A stretch of DNA of 64,000 bases from Caballeronia sp. dw_19 (GCF_018449515.1 NZ_JAAVUQ010000024.1:1-64000); one strand, 5' to 3'; positions 18,002 to 26,784 are shown, numbered from the stretch's first letter. Notes: generated from the sequence alone by a model not told the origin. Numbers and translations: made by a program.

Positions 18002-18313
18002 GGGATCTTTTTCGGTGGGATGCTTCTACGCCGCACGTCGTGGGAATCGTGCGAAATGACAACGCGGCAGGTCTGAACCTGCAATTATGCCGCGCGAGGC
18101 GAGCAGCGCGTGCGCTCACTGGCCGCGGCTACTGGAAGAGCGGTGGTATCCGCTCGCCCAATTATCCGAGCCTTATTAAGTTAAACGAATCTTAATGATC
18201 TGGTAACAAGGTGTAACTGTTGTGGGGCTGACTGTAACGCGGAGGGAGTAACGTTTAATTAGACTAGTCGTCACCCAGTCGGGCGCTTCATTTCCCGTCG
18301 CATTTCTGGAGTG
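18002..18313. other. Intergenic region, nothing recognised
   Basis: AT-richer divergent spacer between elaA and the WaaZ-like gene. It contains TTATTAAGTTAAACG-type stretches that could hold promoters, but no site is clear enough to call. Confidence 0.4.
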
Positions 18314-19342
18314 ATGCGCTCTATGATTTCGGTAGATCAGGTAAGGCCATCGCAATCCGTTGCAAGCGAGATGTCGATAGTGCACGAATATGCTTGGCCC
18401 AAGCCGGCGCAACGCCTGTCCAGCACGTTTTTCAAACTTGTTTATCGTTGGTCCCACTCCAGTGCGTTTCGGCATAACGAACGCTTGTGGCACGGCGTGT
18501 CCATTGAGCGGGATTCGCGCGGGTTTCTGAAACGGATGTCGATTGAAGGCCATGAATTGCTGGTCGAGAATCCGGACGACCTGCTTGCATCCCAGACGGG
18601 TGATTGCCATCTGATTGCCACGGGCCCCTCGGTCAATGACATTGATTACGGTGCGCTTGATCTCCATAACGTCATGGGAGTAAACGGCGCAATCGCTTTA
18701 CAAGATAAACATCCGGTTCGGTTTGAATATTATTGCATCGTGGATGCCGGGTTTGTACGAAAGCGCCCTGATCTGGTCGCACGCGTGGTTCAGCAAAAGC
18801 TGACGTTATTCGCGACCCCATTAGTTTTATGGTACATCGCGCAATACTTCCCGTTATCGCAGTTCCGTTGCCGGGTATTTCTGATTGAAGATATCCAATA
18901 CCCCGCTTGCCAGCGCGCATTGCTCAAACACGAACTCCTTTCTACGCATGCAAGCACGGATCTCACGCTGTTTGACGAAGACGCCGCCTTGGGTTTCAGC
19001 TTCAATATCAGGCGGGGCATATTCGATGGCCGTACCGTGGCCTACACGGGTTTGCAAGTGCTCACCTCCCTCGGGTTCAAAACAATCTTTATGCATGGGC
19101 TCGATTTGCTGAACGCGACGCAAACACCGCGCTTCTACGAAACCAAAGAGAATATGCAGCCGAGCGCGCTGGACGGAGATTTTAATTCCTTCATAGAACC
19201 GTCGTTTCGCCATGCTGCCCCGCTGTTAACCCGTCGCGGCATACGCGTGGTGAACCTCTCGGCGCAAAGTGCGCTTGGGAGCGACATTATCGAAAAGGAC
19301 GACTGGCACTCGCTGGCTCATGCATCCCTTGAACAGGAATAG
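18314..19342 (+). CDS. WaaZ/DUF115-like lipopolysaccharide core biosynthesis protein
   Basis: About 342 aa. The central motif DCHLIATGPSVNDIDYGAL followed by NVMGVNGAIALQD resembles the GPS...NGS region of WaaZ (RfaZ) Kdo-related proteins and DUF115 enzymes. A C-terminal YTGLQVLTSLGFKTIFMHGLDL block is also typical. Probably a cytoplasmic enzyme adding or modifying a sugar of the LPS core; the exact reaction is not readable. GGAG is only 2 nt from the ATG at 18314, so the ATG at 18323 is an equally good start. Followed by another glycosyltransferase 45 bp later. Confidence 0.7.
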   Translation: MRSMISVDQVRPSQSVASEMSIVHEYAWPKPAQRLSSTFFKLVYRWSHSSAFRHNERLWHGVSIERDSRGFLKRMSIEGHELLVENPDDLLASQTGDCHLIATGPSVNDIDYGALDLHNVMGVNGAIALQDKHPVRFEYYCIVDAGFVRKRPDLVARVVQQKLTLFATPLVLWYIAQYFPLSQFRCRVFLIEDIQYPACQRALLKHELLSTHASTDLTLFDEDAALGFSFNIRRGIFDGRTVAYTGLQVLTSLGFKTIFMHGLDLLNATQTPRFYETKENMQPSALDGDFNSFIEPSFRHAAPLLTRRGIRVVNLSAQSALGSDIIEKDDWHSLAHASLEQE

Positions 19343-19387
19343 TCCGCGGCTGAAGCGGTATGCGCGTACCTGGCGCGGTATCGCGCA

Positions 19388-20509
19388 ATGAAGGTCGTTC
19401 ATATTTCCAATACGCCGGTGGCGGGTAGTCCCGGTAACATTGTTTCAGCACTCAATCGGCTCACCGATGTCCAGGCGCGGCATATCGTCTTCAATAGCAG
19501 TGCGTATCGCAGCCGAACTTTCGCTGTCGATATCGACTGGAAGACTCAGCAGCAGCAGGCGCTCGACGTCATAGTGGACGCGGACGTCATTCACGTCCAT
19601 CAGTTCTTCTCGCTCGATGAGACTTTCGGTCCGAATTTCCATCAGCGATTCGGCGATAAAAAAATCATCAAGCAATACCATTCGGCCCCGGATCTCTGGG
19701 CCAAGGGCGACGCCGGAGTGGTCCAGCGGATTGTGTACGAGGACGTGCCGCAACTCGTTATTGCGCAGGGTCCCGAGCGCTATTACCCGTTCGCCAGGGT
19801 GGTTCCCAATGTGATCCCGTTGAACGATCCTCGCTACTTGCCCGGTCCGGAGAGCAATACCGATGCGCACGGCATACCGCTCGTCACGTTTTCGCCGAGC
19901 GGCCGGTCATCTGCGTGGAAAACGCGCTGGGAAACCAAGGGCGTTCCGCAAACCCTCAAGCTGCTGCGCAAACTGGAGCGCAAGGGCTTATGCACGCTTC
20001 AATTGATTGTCGATACGCCGCATGACGCGTGTTTGCGGGCCAAGCAACAAGCGGCGATTGCCATCGACGAATGCGTGACCGGGAATTATCACTTGAGCGG
20101 GCTGGAGGCGTTGTCGCAAGGGAAACCCACTTTGGGTCATCTCGACAATCGCGTTCAGTCACAGTTGAGGGCCATGACGGGCGCCCTTGAACTGCCCTGG
20201 ATCGATGTACGGCTGGAGGAGGCCGAAGGTCCGCTTCGTGAACTGCTTTGGGATCGGGCGCTACGCACGGAGCTGGGTGCGGCCTCGCGGCAGTGGATGG
20301 AGACCTACTATCAGGAAGCGGCGATGGTTGAGCATTATCGACGCGCGTATCTTGATCTCTTTGAGGCGCCGTATCGATTCCAAGTTCGGCGCTTCGTCGG
20401 GCATAGTGAGCCCTGGCTTGCCGTGGCATTGCCAAATCACCGCTGGGCCGCGCGCAAGCGAGCCAACAGCCCGTGGAGAACACTCGTTGAGACGGTACGC
20501 GGACGCTGA
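19388..20509 (+). CDS. Glycosyltransferase-like protein (GT-B)
   Basis: 373 aa starting MKVVHISNTPVAGSPGNIVSALN, a GT-B N-terminal domain with DVIHVHQFFSL and KIIKQYHSAPDLW. The C-terminal half has a degenerate nucleotide-sugar site (GNYHLSGLEALSQGKPTLGH) in the place of the usual E-x7-E block. Likely partner of the WaaZ-like gene in surface polysaccharide or LPS decoration. Donor and acceptor unknown. Confidence 0.75.
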   Translation: MKVVHISNTPVAGSPGNIVSALNRLTDVQARHIVFNSSAYRSRTFAVDIDWKTQQQQALDVIVDADVIHVHQFFSLDETFGPNFHQRFGDKKIIKQYHSAPDLWAKGDAGVVQRIVYEDVPQLVIAQGPERYYPFARVVPNVIPLNDPRYLPGPESNTDAHGIPLVTFSPSGRSSAWKTRWETKGVPQTLKLLRKLERKGLCTLQLIVDTPHDACLRAKQQAAIAIDECVTGNYHLSGLEALSQGKPTLGHLDNRVQSQLRAMTGALELPWIDVRLEEAEGPLRELLWDRALRTELGAASRQWMETYYQEAAMVEHYRRAYLDLFEAPYRFQVRRFVGHSEPWLAVALPNHRWAARKRANSPWRTLVETVRGR

Positions 20510-20551
20510 GGCACGGACTGAGCCGGAGTGGTTTCTCGATACGCCGCACAC

Positions 20552-20587
20552 AAAGAAAAAGCCCTGAATAATCAGGGCTTTTTCTTT
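20552..20587. terminator. Bidirectional terminator after the LPS genes
   Basis: A perfect 16-bp stem (AAAGAAAAAGCCCTGA and its complement) with a 4-nt loop and T/A runs on both sides. It separates the glycosyltransferase from the tRNA-Cys fragment. Confidence 0.93.
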
Positions 20588-20594
20588 GAATCTC

Positions 20595-20643
20595 TGGAGG
20601 CGCGAGCCGGAGTCGAACCGGCCTAAACGGCTTTGCAGGCCGT
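20595..20643 (-). tRNA. 3' fragment of tRNA-Cys (GCA), likely attachment site
   Basis: Read on the minus strand, GGCCTGCAAAGCCG (anticodon arm with GCA), a variable loop, a T arm GCCGGTTCGACTCCGGC and the acceptor 3' strand ending CCTCCA are intact. The 5' acceptor strand and D arm are missing: upstream is AT-rich unrelated sequence with no GGCGCG. This is the classic leftover core of an element integrated into a tRNA gene, with the functional tRNA-Cys expected at the other end (beyond 64,000). Confidence 0.85.
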
Positions 20644-20929
20644 CACCATTCCTCTTAATTCAATTACTTACCGAGATTAACCACTCATATTAACCACTCC
20701 ACATACGTGGCCAACGCCGCTCGTTGCCTTCGAAAGACCGTAGACCCGAAGCAGCCAAATGCGTTTAGCGAAAGCGAACATCCCGGAACTTGTCTAGCCA
20801 CGCGATTGCTGTCAGTGAAGCAAAAGGCGGGGATCCGCAAAGACTTCGCTGCGTAGTCCCGAACCCTAGTTCCATCTGTGCGCGTATTCAAAGCACGCCG
20901 ACCGGCGATCGATGCGTATCTCGCGAACG
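20644..20929. other. Spacer inside the element boundary
   Basis: No gene is seen. It holds tandem copies of TTAACCACTC (about 20677-20699) and a CTTCGAAAGACCG stretch that has a counterpart upstream of the second histidine kinase (about 23449-23503). Confidence 0.4.
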
Positions 20930-22048
20930 CTATTGACGATGGGGTAGACGTACAACGAACACGGTTTCCGTCTCGTCGGAGCGCGCTTCGATGCCGCCCC
21001 CATGGGCCTTGGCAATCTCTCGCGCGATATACAGCCCCAGCCCCAGACTGCTGTCGTTATTTCTGTCCTGATAGTTCGGGCCACGTTGCAGCGGATCAAA
21101 GATCCGGTCGAGGGTTGAACGTTCAATGGCGGTTCCGCTGTTTTTCACCTCCAGAAGGACTTCCGCTCCCTCCCCCGTCAGTGTCACACGCACCGGCGCG
21201 TCGGGCGATCCGTATTTGATCGCATTCAGAACGAGATTACCAAGTAACTGCTGCAGGCGCCGGCCGTCCCAAACGCCTTGGCAGTCGCCAACGATGTCAA
21301 GCTCAAGCTTCCGGTCCGGGTGTACTGCCCGCAACAGGTCCAATTCATCGGCAAATTGTTTTGCCAGGTCTCCCTCGGTTGGCGCGATATTGACGCCCAA
21401 ACCCAGCCTGGTTCGGTTGAAATCAAGCATGTCGTCCAGCAGCGCCTGCATACGCCCGCCACTTCTGATTAGTCGGGAAGCAGCTACCGACACTTTCTCA
21501 CCGGCATTCAACGCTGCGAGGTACGAAGCCGTCGTCTGGATAGTCTGGAGCGGACTGCGCATGTCGTGGCCCAGCATTCCAAGCAACAGGTTACGAGCCT
21601 GGTCTACCTGCGCACTGAAAAGGGCAATCGATTCGGCGATTGCCTGGTCGATGGCCTCATTGAAGCGGATGATGTCCTCCGGATGGGCGGCGTCGGGCCG
21701 ATATTCATCCATCCATAGGCGGAGCACGCTGGCGCGCAGAGCTCGGTACTCGGCAGCCAGTTGGTTAATGTCAAACCCACCTCGCGCGCGCAGGAGGGCA
21801 TGCGATTGAGCGGCGGTTTCCTGTGCCCCGGCCGGCTTGAGCGCCTGCCCGATCGATTTTTCGAACTGGGCCTCGCTTGTCTGGGAGGTCGACAAGTCTT
21901 TTGCCACGGCCTCCAGAATCTGTTGCGCATGGTCGCGCAAGGCCAGTGACTGCATATTGGCTGCTGCCGGCAATAACGTACTGGCGAACGCCTCCCACTG
22001 CACCAGAATGGTTTCCATGTCGCGCAGGATGAAGTCAGCCAGTCGCAT
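20930..22048 (-). CDS. Histidine kinase with RsbRD-type N-terminal domain
   Basis: 372 aa. Residues about 8-150 match the RsbRD N-terminal all-helical sensor domain (FILRDMETILVQWEAFASTL, GGFDINQLAAEYRALRASVLRLW). HisKA domain with His161 in LGHDMRSPLQTI; HATPase with N box LLGNLVLNAIKYGS, G1 FDPLQRG and SLGLGLYIAREIAKAHGG. No membrane segment, so a soluble kinase. Divergent from the response regulator gene at 22180, its likely partner. Second kinase of similar layout at 23696. Confidence 0.9.
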   Translation of the reverse strand: MRLADFILRDMETILVQWEAFASTLLPAAANMQSLALRDHAQQILEAVAKDLSTSQTSEAQFEKSIGQALKPAGAQETAAQSHALLRARGGFDINQLAAEYRALRASVLRLWMDEYRPDAAHPEDIIRFNEAIDQAIAESIALFSAQVDQARNLLLGMLGHDMRSPLQTIQTTASYLAALNAGEKVSVAASRLIRSGGRMQALLDDMLDFNRTRLGLGVNIAPTEGDLAKQFADELDLLRAVHPDRKLELDIVGDCQGVWDGRRLQQLLGNLVLNAIKYGSPDAPVRVTLTGEGAEVLLEVKNSGTAIERSTLDRIFDPLQRGPNYQDRNNDSSLGLGLYIAREIAKAHGGGIEARSDETETVFVVRLPHRQ

Positions 22049-22179
22049 ACGTGCCCCGAAGTCCGAAACGAGTCAATCTAATTCATTTTTGCGGAATCCG
22101 TCGCCACACGCAAACTAATTGCGCCGTCCCAATCGGGCCTGGCAATTGCTGTTCGAAGAGTTCGCGATTGGAGGATCCG

Positions 22180-22578
22180 ATGCCTGCTGAAAACGCAATG
22201 CGCATGCTTATCGCGGACGACGACCCGAACCTGCTAGACGCATATGCATTATTCTTCAATGCGCAAGGCTACGACATTCAAACGGCCGGAGACGGCGTCG
22301 AAGCGCTCGACGCATATCGCGCGTGGCAGCCCGGTGTCGTTGTTCTTGATATCCAGATGCCTCGCATGGATGGACGCGCGGTGGCACGGGAGATCCGGCG
22401 CTTGCAATTCACACCTTTCCCGCTACTGGTAGCTGCCACCGCGCTGGCATCTTCCTTTGAGCGGGCTGAATCAATCAGGTCGGGGTTCGATCACCACCTC
22501 GTAAAACCTATCAAACTGCCCCTCCTTTTGAGCACTATAGCGACGGGCCTTCAGTCCGGTACAGACTCATCCCCCTAG
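22180..22578 (+). CDS. Single-domain response regulator (receiver only)
   Basis: 132 aa with GGAGG 5 nt before the ATG. Receiver residues: acidic pair in IADDDPN (13-15), phospho-acceptor Asp57 in VVVLDIQMPRMDG, Thr87 and Lys109 in LVKPIKLP. No output domain, so it works by protein interaction or as a phosphate shuttle. It lies between two RsbRD-type kinases and is divergent from the first; either or both may phosphorylate it. Confidence 0.93.
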   Translation: MPAENAMRMLIADDDPNLLDAYALFFNAQGYDIQTAGDGVEALDAYRAWQPGVVVLDIQMPRMDGRAVAREIRRLQFTPFPLLVAATALASSFERAESIRSGFDHHLVKPIKLPLLLSTIATGLQSGTDSSP

Positions 22579-22744
22579 GCTGGTGGCGTGCAGCCAATGC
22601 CCATTGCGTCTGGTCGTTACGGCACAGCGCAAAATCTGCACGGCGATAACGGCGGTCCCCACATATTTCGGATGGCATTGCGGTGGCTATGGTTGCAAAT
22701 TGTTGACGATTGAACTGCCGTCGTCGACCGGCGGCTCATGGCCG

Positions 22745-23113
22745 CTATGCGCCGGCCCGGTAAGAACCAGCCTCCAGCGCATCGCTGCACCTTTGCCAGA
22801 TGTGCCCAACCAGTGGGCTTTGATAGTTCAGCGTCAACTCGTTCGTGAACAGCGTAAGCGCATCCGATTGACGTACTGTGTGGGAAGCGGTCAGGTACTC
22901 GCGGGACAACTTTAGCGCCATTTGCCCTAGCATCAATCGGTCAAGCCAACTCGCCCACATCATGTTTCTAGCCAGCCAGATGCGTGCCGATTCAACCACG
23001 TGCTCGACACGCCATGTTTTCGTCAAAGCGTGCGATGCGAGCGCACTCGCCACTAAATAGCAAAGTAGGTGGATTCGTGCTGCTGGGCTAATCAACTGTT
23101 TTGAGTGTGGCAT
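22745..23113 (-). CDS. Hypothetical protein, weakly supported
   Basis: 122-aa frame beginning MPHSKQLISPAARIHLLC, rich in helix formers (LVASALASHALTKTWRVEHVV, WASWLDRLMLGQMALKLSREYL). No recognised family and no clear ribosome site; the composition is more protein-like than overlapping frames. The frame is open to 23218 upstream. It could be a decayed gene. Confidence 0.35.
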   Translation of the reverse strand: MPHSKQLISPAARIHLLCYLVASALASHALTKTWRVEHVVESARIWLARNMMWASWLDRLMLGQMALKLSREYLTASHTVRQSDALTLFTNELTLNYQSPLVGHIWQRCSDALEAGSYRAGA

Positions 23114-23695
23114 GTTTGTTGGTCCAGACTCCAGCGAAGGTGACCCGATACGGCAGATACATGTTGATCGGTACTCCCGCGCGCGATCCACGAGGACATA
23201 CGCAAGAATGACGACCAATCACTGAATTTACCAGCGCTTCCCGACATTTTCCGTTCCTGGGCTTTCTCACAAAAATGCTGAGACTGCAGTCGCTCCAGAG
23301 ATGAAGGGTACAGACAAGACTATAAGCGACTGCTCGTGCGCCACCTCCTGCCATTGGCCGACGCACGCTATCGCGCACAGACCAAAGCGACTTTGCGGGC
23401 TGCTCACTTTCTTTTAAATTCATGAATTAAAAGCATTAGCCGCCCAGATTAACCGCTCATCAAGCTAGTGCCGTGCGCCACCTGCTAACTTCGAAGGACC
23501 GCTCCGCGGCTCTGCAGATCTTCGATTTTCCCTACTGCAGACGTCCAGACTGCCGCACGACCGCGGCAAACTTCGAGGCTTCTCAGGAAGGGTATACAGT
23601 AAACTATGAGCTAAGTTCACATCGCTCAAACGAACCGCTCATCGGGACCCGCAGGCGGTCTGCCCATTGCAGTCGACCAAAGGAGGTAATGCGCC
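23114..23695. other. Intergenic stretch before the second histidine kinase
   Basis: No convincing gene. It holds one copy of the element palindrome with one mismatch (23383-23395) and AACCGCTCAT-like repeats (about 23449 and 23634) before the strong AAAGGAGGT ribosome site of the kinase. Confidence 0.45.
23383..23395. repeat. Dispersed palindrome copy, CAAAGCGACTTTG (1 mismatch)
   Basis: Matches CAAAGTNACTTTG at 12 of 13 positions. It lies in the sensory-gene region, outside the obvious phage genes but inside the presumed tRNA-Cys element. Confidence 0.5.
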
Positions 23696-24832
23696 ATGAT
23701 GCATGAATTCCTTTCAAATAATCGTGATGATCTTATCGAGCGGTGTCGAATAAAAGTTGCGCACAGGCCCGCCAGAGGGGCAACCGCGCAGCAACTGCAG
23801 AACGGCGTGCCGCTTTTTCTTGATCAACTTATTCTGACGCTTCGTGTTGAACAGACGGCGGAGCCCATGGATAGTCGTAAAATCTCGGGGCCGGCAGGCG
23901 GCGAGTCCTCATTTTCGGCGATTGGAAACTCCGCTTCTCAACACGGACGACAACTCCTGGAACTCGGATTTTCGGTTGACCAGGTTGTCCACGACTATGG
24001 AGACCTTTGTCAGGCAATTACCGATCTTGCGTATGAACGTGACGCGCCCTTCCAAATAGACGAGTTTCGAACACTCAACCGCTGCCTGGACAATGCAATA
24101 GCGGACGCAGTGACGGAGTTCAGTTATCAGCGCGATTCAGTTGCGGCGGACAACTACGCCACGCAGATGAATGAACGATTAGGATTTTTCGCTCACGAAT
24201 TACGCAACTTTCTCCAAACCGCAACGCTCGCTTTTGGTGCGGCGAAGGCTGGGAATCTAAACTTGTCCGGAGCGACGGGATCAGTGTTGGAGCGCAGTAT
24301 GGATGGCATGCGTGATCTGATAGACGATTCACTAACAGACGTGCGGTTGACAGCCGGGAGCGCAACACCGCCGCAGACGTTCTCGCTGGCTGACTTCATC
24401 CAAGAGATCAAACAGGCTGCGGGCCTCGGGGCTCAGGCTCGCGGGTGTGCGTTCGCGGTTTCAGACGTCGACGCACGATTGGCCGTATGTGCGAACCGGG
24501 ATCTGCTGTTCTCGGCGCTTGGAAACCTGCTGCAAAACGCGTTCAAGTTCACTCATCCCGACACCGAAGTAACCCTTGACGCGTACGCAGTTGCCGACCG
24601 CATCCTGATCGACGTGAAAGACCATTGCGGCGGTTTGTCCACCGGCGATGTAGAAAGCATGTTCGAGCCGTTCAGGCAAAACGGCGTTGATAGAACCGGC
24701 CTCGGATTGGGGCTTTCGATCGCCCGCCGAAGCGTTGAAGCAAGCGACGGCGTTCTCAGCGTTCGCGATATCCCCGACACGGGGTGCGTTTTTACTATCA
24801 GCCTTCCGCGACACACGATGGTCGAACACTGA
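23696..24832 (+). CDS. Histidine kinase with RsbRD-like N-terminal domain
   Basis: 378 aa, with a near-perfect Shine-Dalgarno AAAGGAGGT 9 nt before the ATG. The N-terminal helical region (about 5-145) is similar in layout to the kinase at 20930 (LLELGFSVDQVVHDYGDLCQ, NRCLDNAIADAVTEFS). His167 lies in FFAHELRNFLQTA; HATPase blocks are LGNLLQNAFKFTHPD, DHCGGLSTGDVESMFEPF and GLGLGLSIARRSVEAS. Soluble. It has no receiver gene of its own next to it and may share the regulator at 22180. Confidence 0.9.
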   Translation: MMHEFLSNNRDDLIERCRIKVAHRPARGATAQQLQNGVPLFLDQLILTLRVEQTAEPMDSRKISGPAGGESSFSAIGNSASQHGRQLLELGFSVDQVVHDYGDLCQAITDLAYERDAPFQIDEFRTLNRCLDNAIADAVTEFSYQRDSVAADNYATQMNERLGFFAHELRNFLQTATLAFGAAKAGNLNLSGATGSVLERSMDGMRDLIDDSLTDVRLTAGSATPPQTFSLADFIQEIKQAAGLGAQARGCAFAVSDVDARLAVCANRDLLFSALGNLLQNAFKFTHPDTEVTLDAYAVADRILIDVKDHCGGLSTGDVESMFEPFRQNGVDRTGLGLGLSIARRSVEASDGVLSVRDIPDTGCVFTISLPRHTMVEH

Positions 24833-25268
24833 CACGACCACTGCCGCCCCTCCGCTCGCGGCCGATCAGTGACGATCGCGATTGGCTGCACTTGGCCGCT
24901 TCTCAAAGGCAACAGGATGCCGACAGGTGCACGTAACCCACGAGCGACATCACTCTGTAGCCAAACCTTTCCAGCTAAACTTGTTGCGAGACGTTCTCAA
25001 AGTACTTTCAAATGCGGCTCGAATAACCAACTGTGCAACACGGTATACCGCTGATCGAACGGGTCGAACTGAGACGGTCAAAGTTAGTTTGACCAATGCG
25101 TGAACAACCGTGCTGCGAAATGCTGTGTTTCAGTCGCAGGGCTATGCCGCGAATTCAACAATGGATAGTATGCATTGTCCTTTGCAGCGGCTCACCTCTC
25201 GCCCAATGCAGCTCCCGCCTCGCGGGAGTTTTTCGCGGGAATAGCGGTCGCTGATCCCGAGTACTCGG
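24833..25268. other. Intergenic stretch with a palindrome
   Basis: No gene-like frame. It contains the perfect inverted repeat at 25076-25094. Confidence 0.4.
25076..25094. promoter_or_regulatory. Perfect inverted repeat GGTCAAA-N5-TTTGACC
   Basis: A 7-5-7 perfect dyad with arms GGTCAAA and TTTGACC and a GTTAG centre. Operator-like symmetry. It lies in a gene-free stretch about 245 bp after the histidine kinase. Its arms share AAA/TTT with the dispersed 13-mer but the spacing differs. Confidence 0.45.
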
Positions 25269-25535
25269 TCAAGCTCCCCTCAGAATAAGGATCGCTCGGA
25301 TCTTCACAAGTGCTAGCTCGGGATGCCCCATTGAAAGAAGTATCTGCGCGATCGCCAACGAACTAAGCACCTCGCTATCGTTTTCGCATACTTGCCTAAG
25401 GTCTGCGAGCATTGCCCCTACGTCCGCGCACAAGCTTGCAAAATCTTCGGGAACAAACGCTTTCGCGCGCTCCTGTAACGGCCACAGCGTCACGAAAAAA
25501 CTCTGAATCGCAAGCTTATTGGCGCTGGACGTCAC
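25269..25535 (-). CDS. Small hypothetical protein, paralogue of the next gene upstream
   Basis: 88 aa from a GTG with GGAGG 4 nt upstream (MTSSANKLAIQSFFVTLWPL). The C-terminal half (LLSMGHPELALVKIRAILILRGA) is clearly related to the C-terminus of the gene at 25570 (LLRMGRRATALQEVKSLLVLRGA), indicating tandem duplication. Helical, soluble, no known family. Both genes use the same GGAGGAA ribosome context. Confidence 0.7.
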   Translation of the reverse strand: MTSSANKLAIQSFFVTLWPLQERAKAFVPEDFASLCADVGAMLADLRQVCENDSEVLSSLAIAQILLSMGHPELALVKIRAILILRGA

Positions 25536-25569
25536 GCTTCCTCCGTCGTTCCGGATGGCCCTAGCAATT

Positions 25570-25854
25570 CTAATGCCCCAAAACCTCTAGCGCCCCTCGC
25601 AGCACGAGAAGGCTCTTCACCTCCTGTAATGCAGTAGCTCGACGACCCATGCGCAAAAGAGACCTTGCAGCATCAAGTGTGCTAATTGAGAAGAAATCCT
25701 CGCCGTATAGCTGCGCTGCGAACCATATGACTGTCTCTATCTCCGCACTCAACTTAATAGGATCATTAAAAGAATCGTGCTGGGCTTGATTGAGCAACGT
25801 CTCAACGAGCACGTAAAGATCACGACTTTCAATAGCGGACGGACCGTTTCTCAT
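25570..25854 (-). CDS. Small hypothetical protein, tandem paralogue
   Basis: 94 aa from the ATG at 25854 (MRNGPSAIESRDLYVLVETL) with GGAGG just upstream; the frame is open to 25983 but that start is poor. It shares the ending MGxxxxALxxVKxxLVLRGA with the downstream neighbour, 34 bp away in the same direction. Predicted all-helical. Possibly an accessory (moron) gene pair at the phage left end. Confidence 0.7.
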   Translation of the reverse strand: MRNGPSAIESRDLYVLVETLLNQAQHDSFNDPIKLSAEIETVIWFAAQLYGEDFFSISTLDAARSLLRMGRRATALQEVKSLLVLRGALEVLGH

Positions 25855-25992
25855 GTTTCCTCCCATGGGCACCGCAATTCTACCCAAACCGACGCCGACA
25901 CCTCCCGTCGCGCTTCCGCTACGGTCTCCGTGAAATGCATCCGTGTAACGCACAAAACGAGCCCGGCAAAGCAGGCTCTCCATGCTGATCGA

Positions 25993-26784
25993 CTAGAAAA
26001 GTCCGGCCGGTTCCGCTGCGTCATTCCAACTAAAAATAATCACCTCCTTCCGAGCCGCCTCCCGACCCCCTCCGCCCACGGTGTACTTGATATCGACCGT
26101 TTCGATGTGGAAACCATCAAATGCCCGCCGGATGTCCGGATGATCATTGAGACTGACGATCGCTCTGCCCTTCAGCGTCCGGAGCCGGGCCGCCATGGCA
26201 ACATATTCGGCGTGCTCAAATGGCACGCCGTACCCTTCTGTCTCCCAATACGGCGGATCCAGATAGAACAGCGTATGTGGGCGGTCGTACCGATCGATAC
26301 ATGCCTTCCAGTCGAGTCGCTCGATGAACGTGGCAGCAAGTCGCAGGTGCGCGGCCGAGAGCGTTTCTTCGAGGCGCAGCAGATTCAGGCCAGGCGGTGT
26401 TGTCGTCGCTGTACCGAATGACTGACTCTCCAACTTCGCGCCAAAGCAATTTTGCTGCAGGTAATAGAAGCGAGCGGCGCGCTGAATGTCAGTCAGCGTC
26501 TCCGGCCGCGTGTCCTGCAACCACTTGAACACCTGCCGGCTAGTGAGTGCCCACTTGAACTGGCGCACAAACTCCTCGAGGTGATGCTGCACGACGCGAT
26601 ACAAATTGATCAACTCGCCGTTGATATCGTTGATCACTTCGACGGCCGCCGGCGGACGCAGAAAGTAAAGCGCAGCGCCGCCCGCGAACACCTCAACGTA
26701 GCACTCGTGCTTCGGAAAACGCGGAATAAGATGGTCCGCAAGACGGCGCTTGCCGCCGATCCAGGGAATGATGGGAGTTGCCAT
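25993..26784 (-). CDS. D12-class DNA adenine methyltransferase
   Basis: 263 aa starting MATPIIPWIGGKRRLADHL, the SAM-binding PWxGGK motif. VEVFAGGAALYF is motif I and Asp176-Pro-Pro-Tyr179 (YLDPPYWETEGYG) is the catalytic motif IV. These place it in the Dam/D12 N6-adenine class; target sequence unknown. It lies beyond the lysis genes at the left end of the phage with its own terminator-separated position. No restriction enzyme is adjacent, so protection from host restriction or regulation is more likely than an R-M pair. Confidence 0.93.
   Translation of the reverse strand: MATPIIPWIGGKRRLADHLIPRFPKHECYVEVFAGGAALYFLRPPAAVEVINDINGELINLYRVVQHHLEEFVRQFKWALTSRQVFKWLQDTRPETLTDIQRAARFYYLQQNCFGAKLESQSFGTATTTPPGLNLLRLEETLSAAHLRLAATFIERLDWKACIDRYDRPHTLFYLDPPYWETEGYGVPFEHAEYVAMAARLRTLKGRAIVSLNDHPDIRRAFDGFHIETVDIKYTVGGGGREAARKEVIIFSWNDAAEPAGLF

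Noticed and set aside
20644..20700. A 5' half of tRNA-Cys split by a short insertion
   Set aside because: A D-arm-like AGTGGTTA occurs about 40 nt upstream, but no GGCGCG acceptor strand is present and the match is part of a direct repeat.
23088..23423. 111-aa minus-strand frame upstream of the second kinase
   Set aside because: Overlaps another weak frame and a 13-mer copy; composition not protein-like.
25993..26784. Part of a restriction-modification system
   Set aside because: No restriction endonuclease-like gene is adjacent; a solitary phage methylase is more likely.
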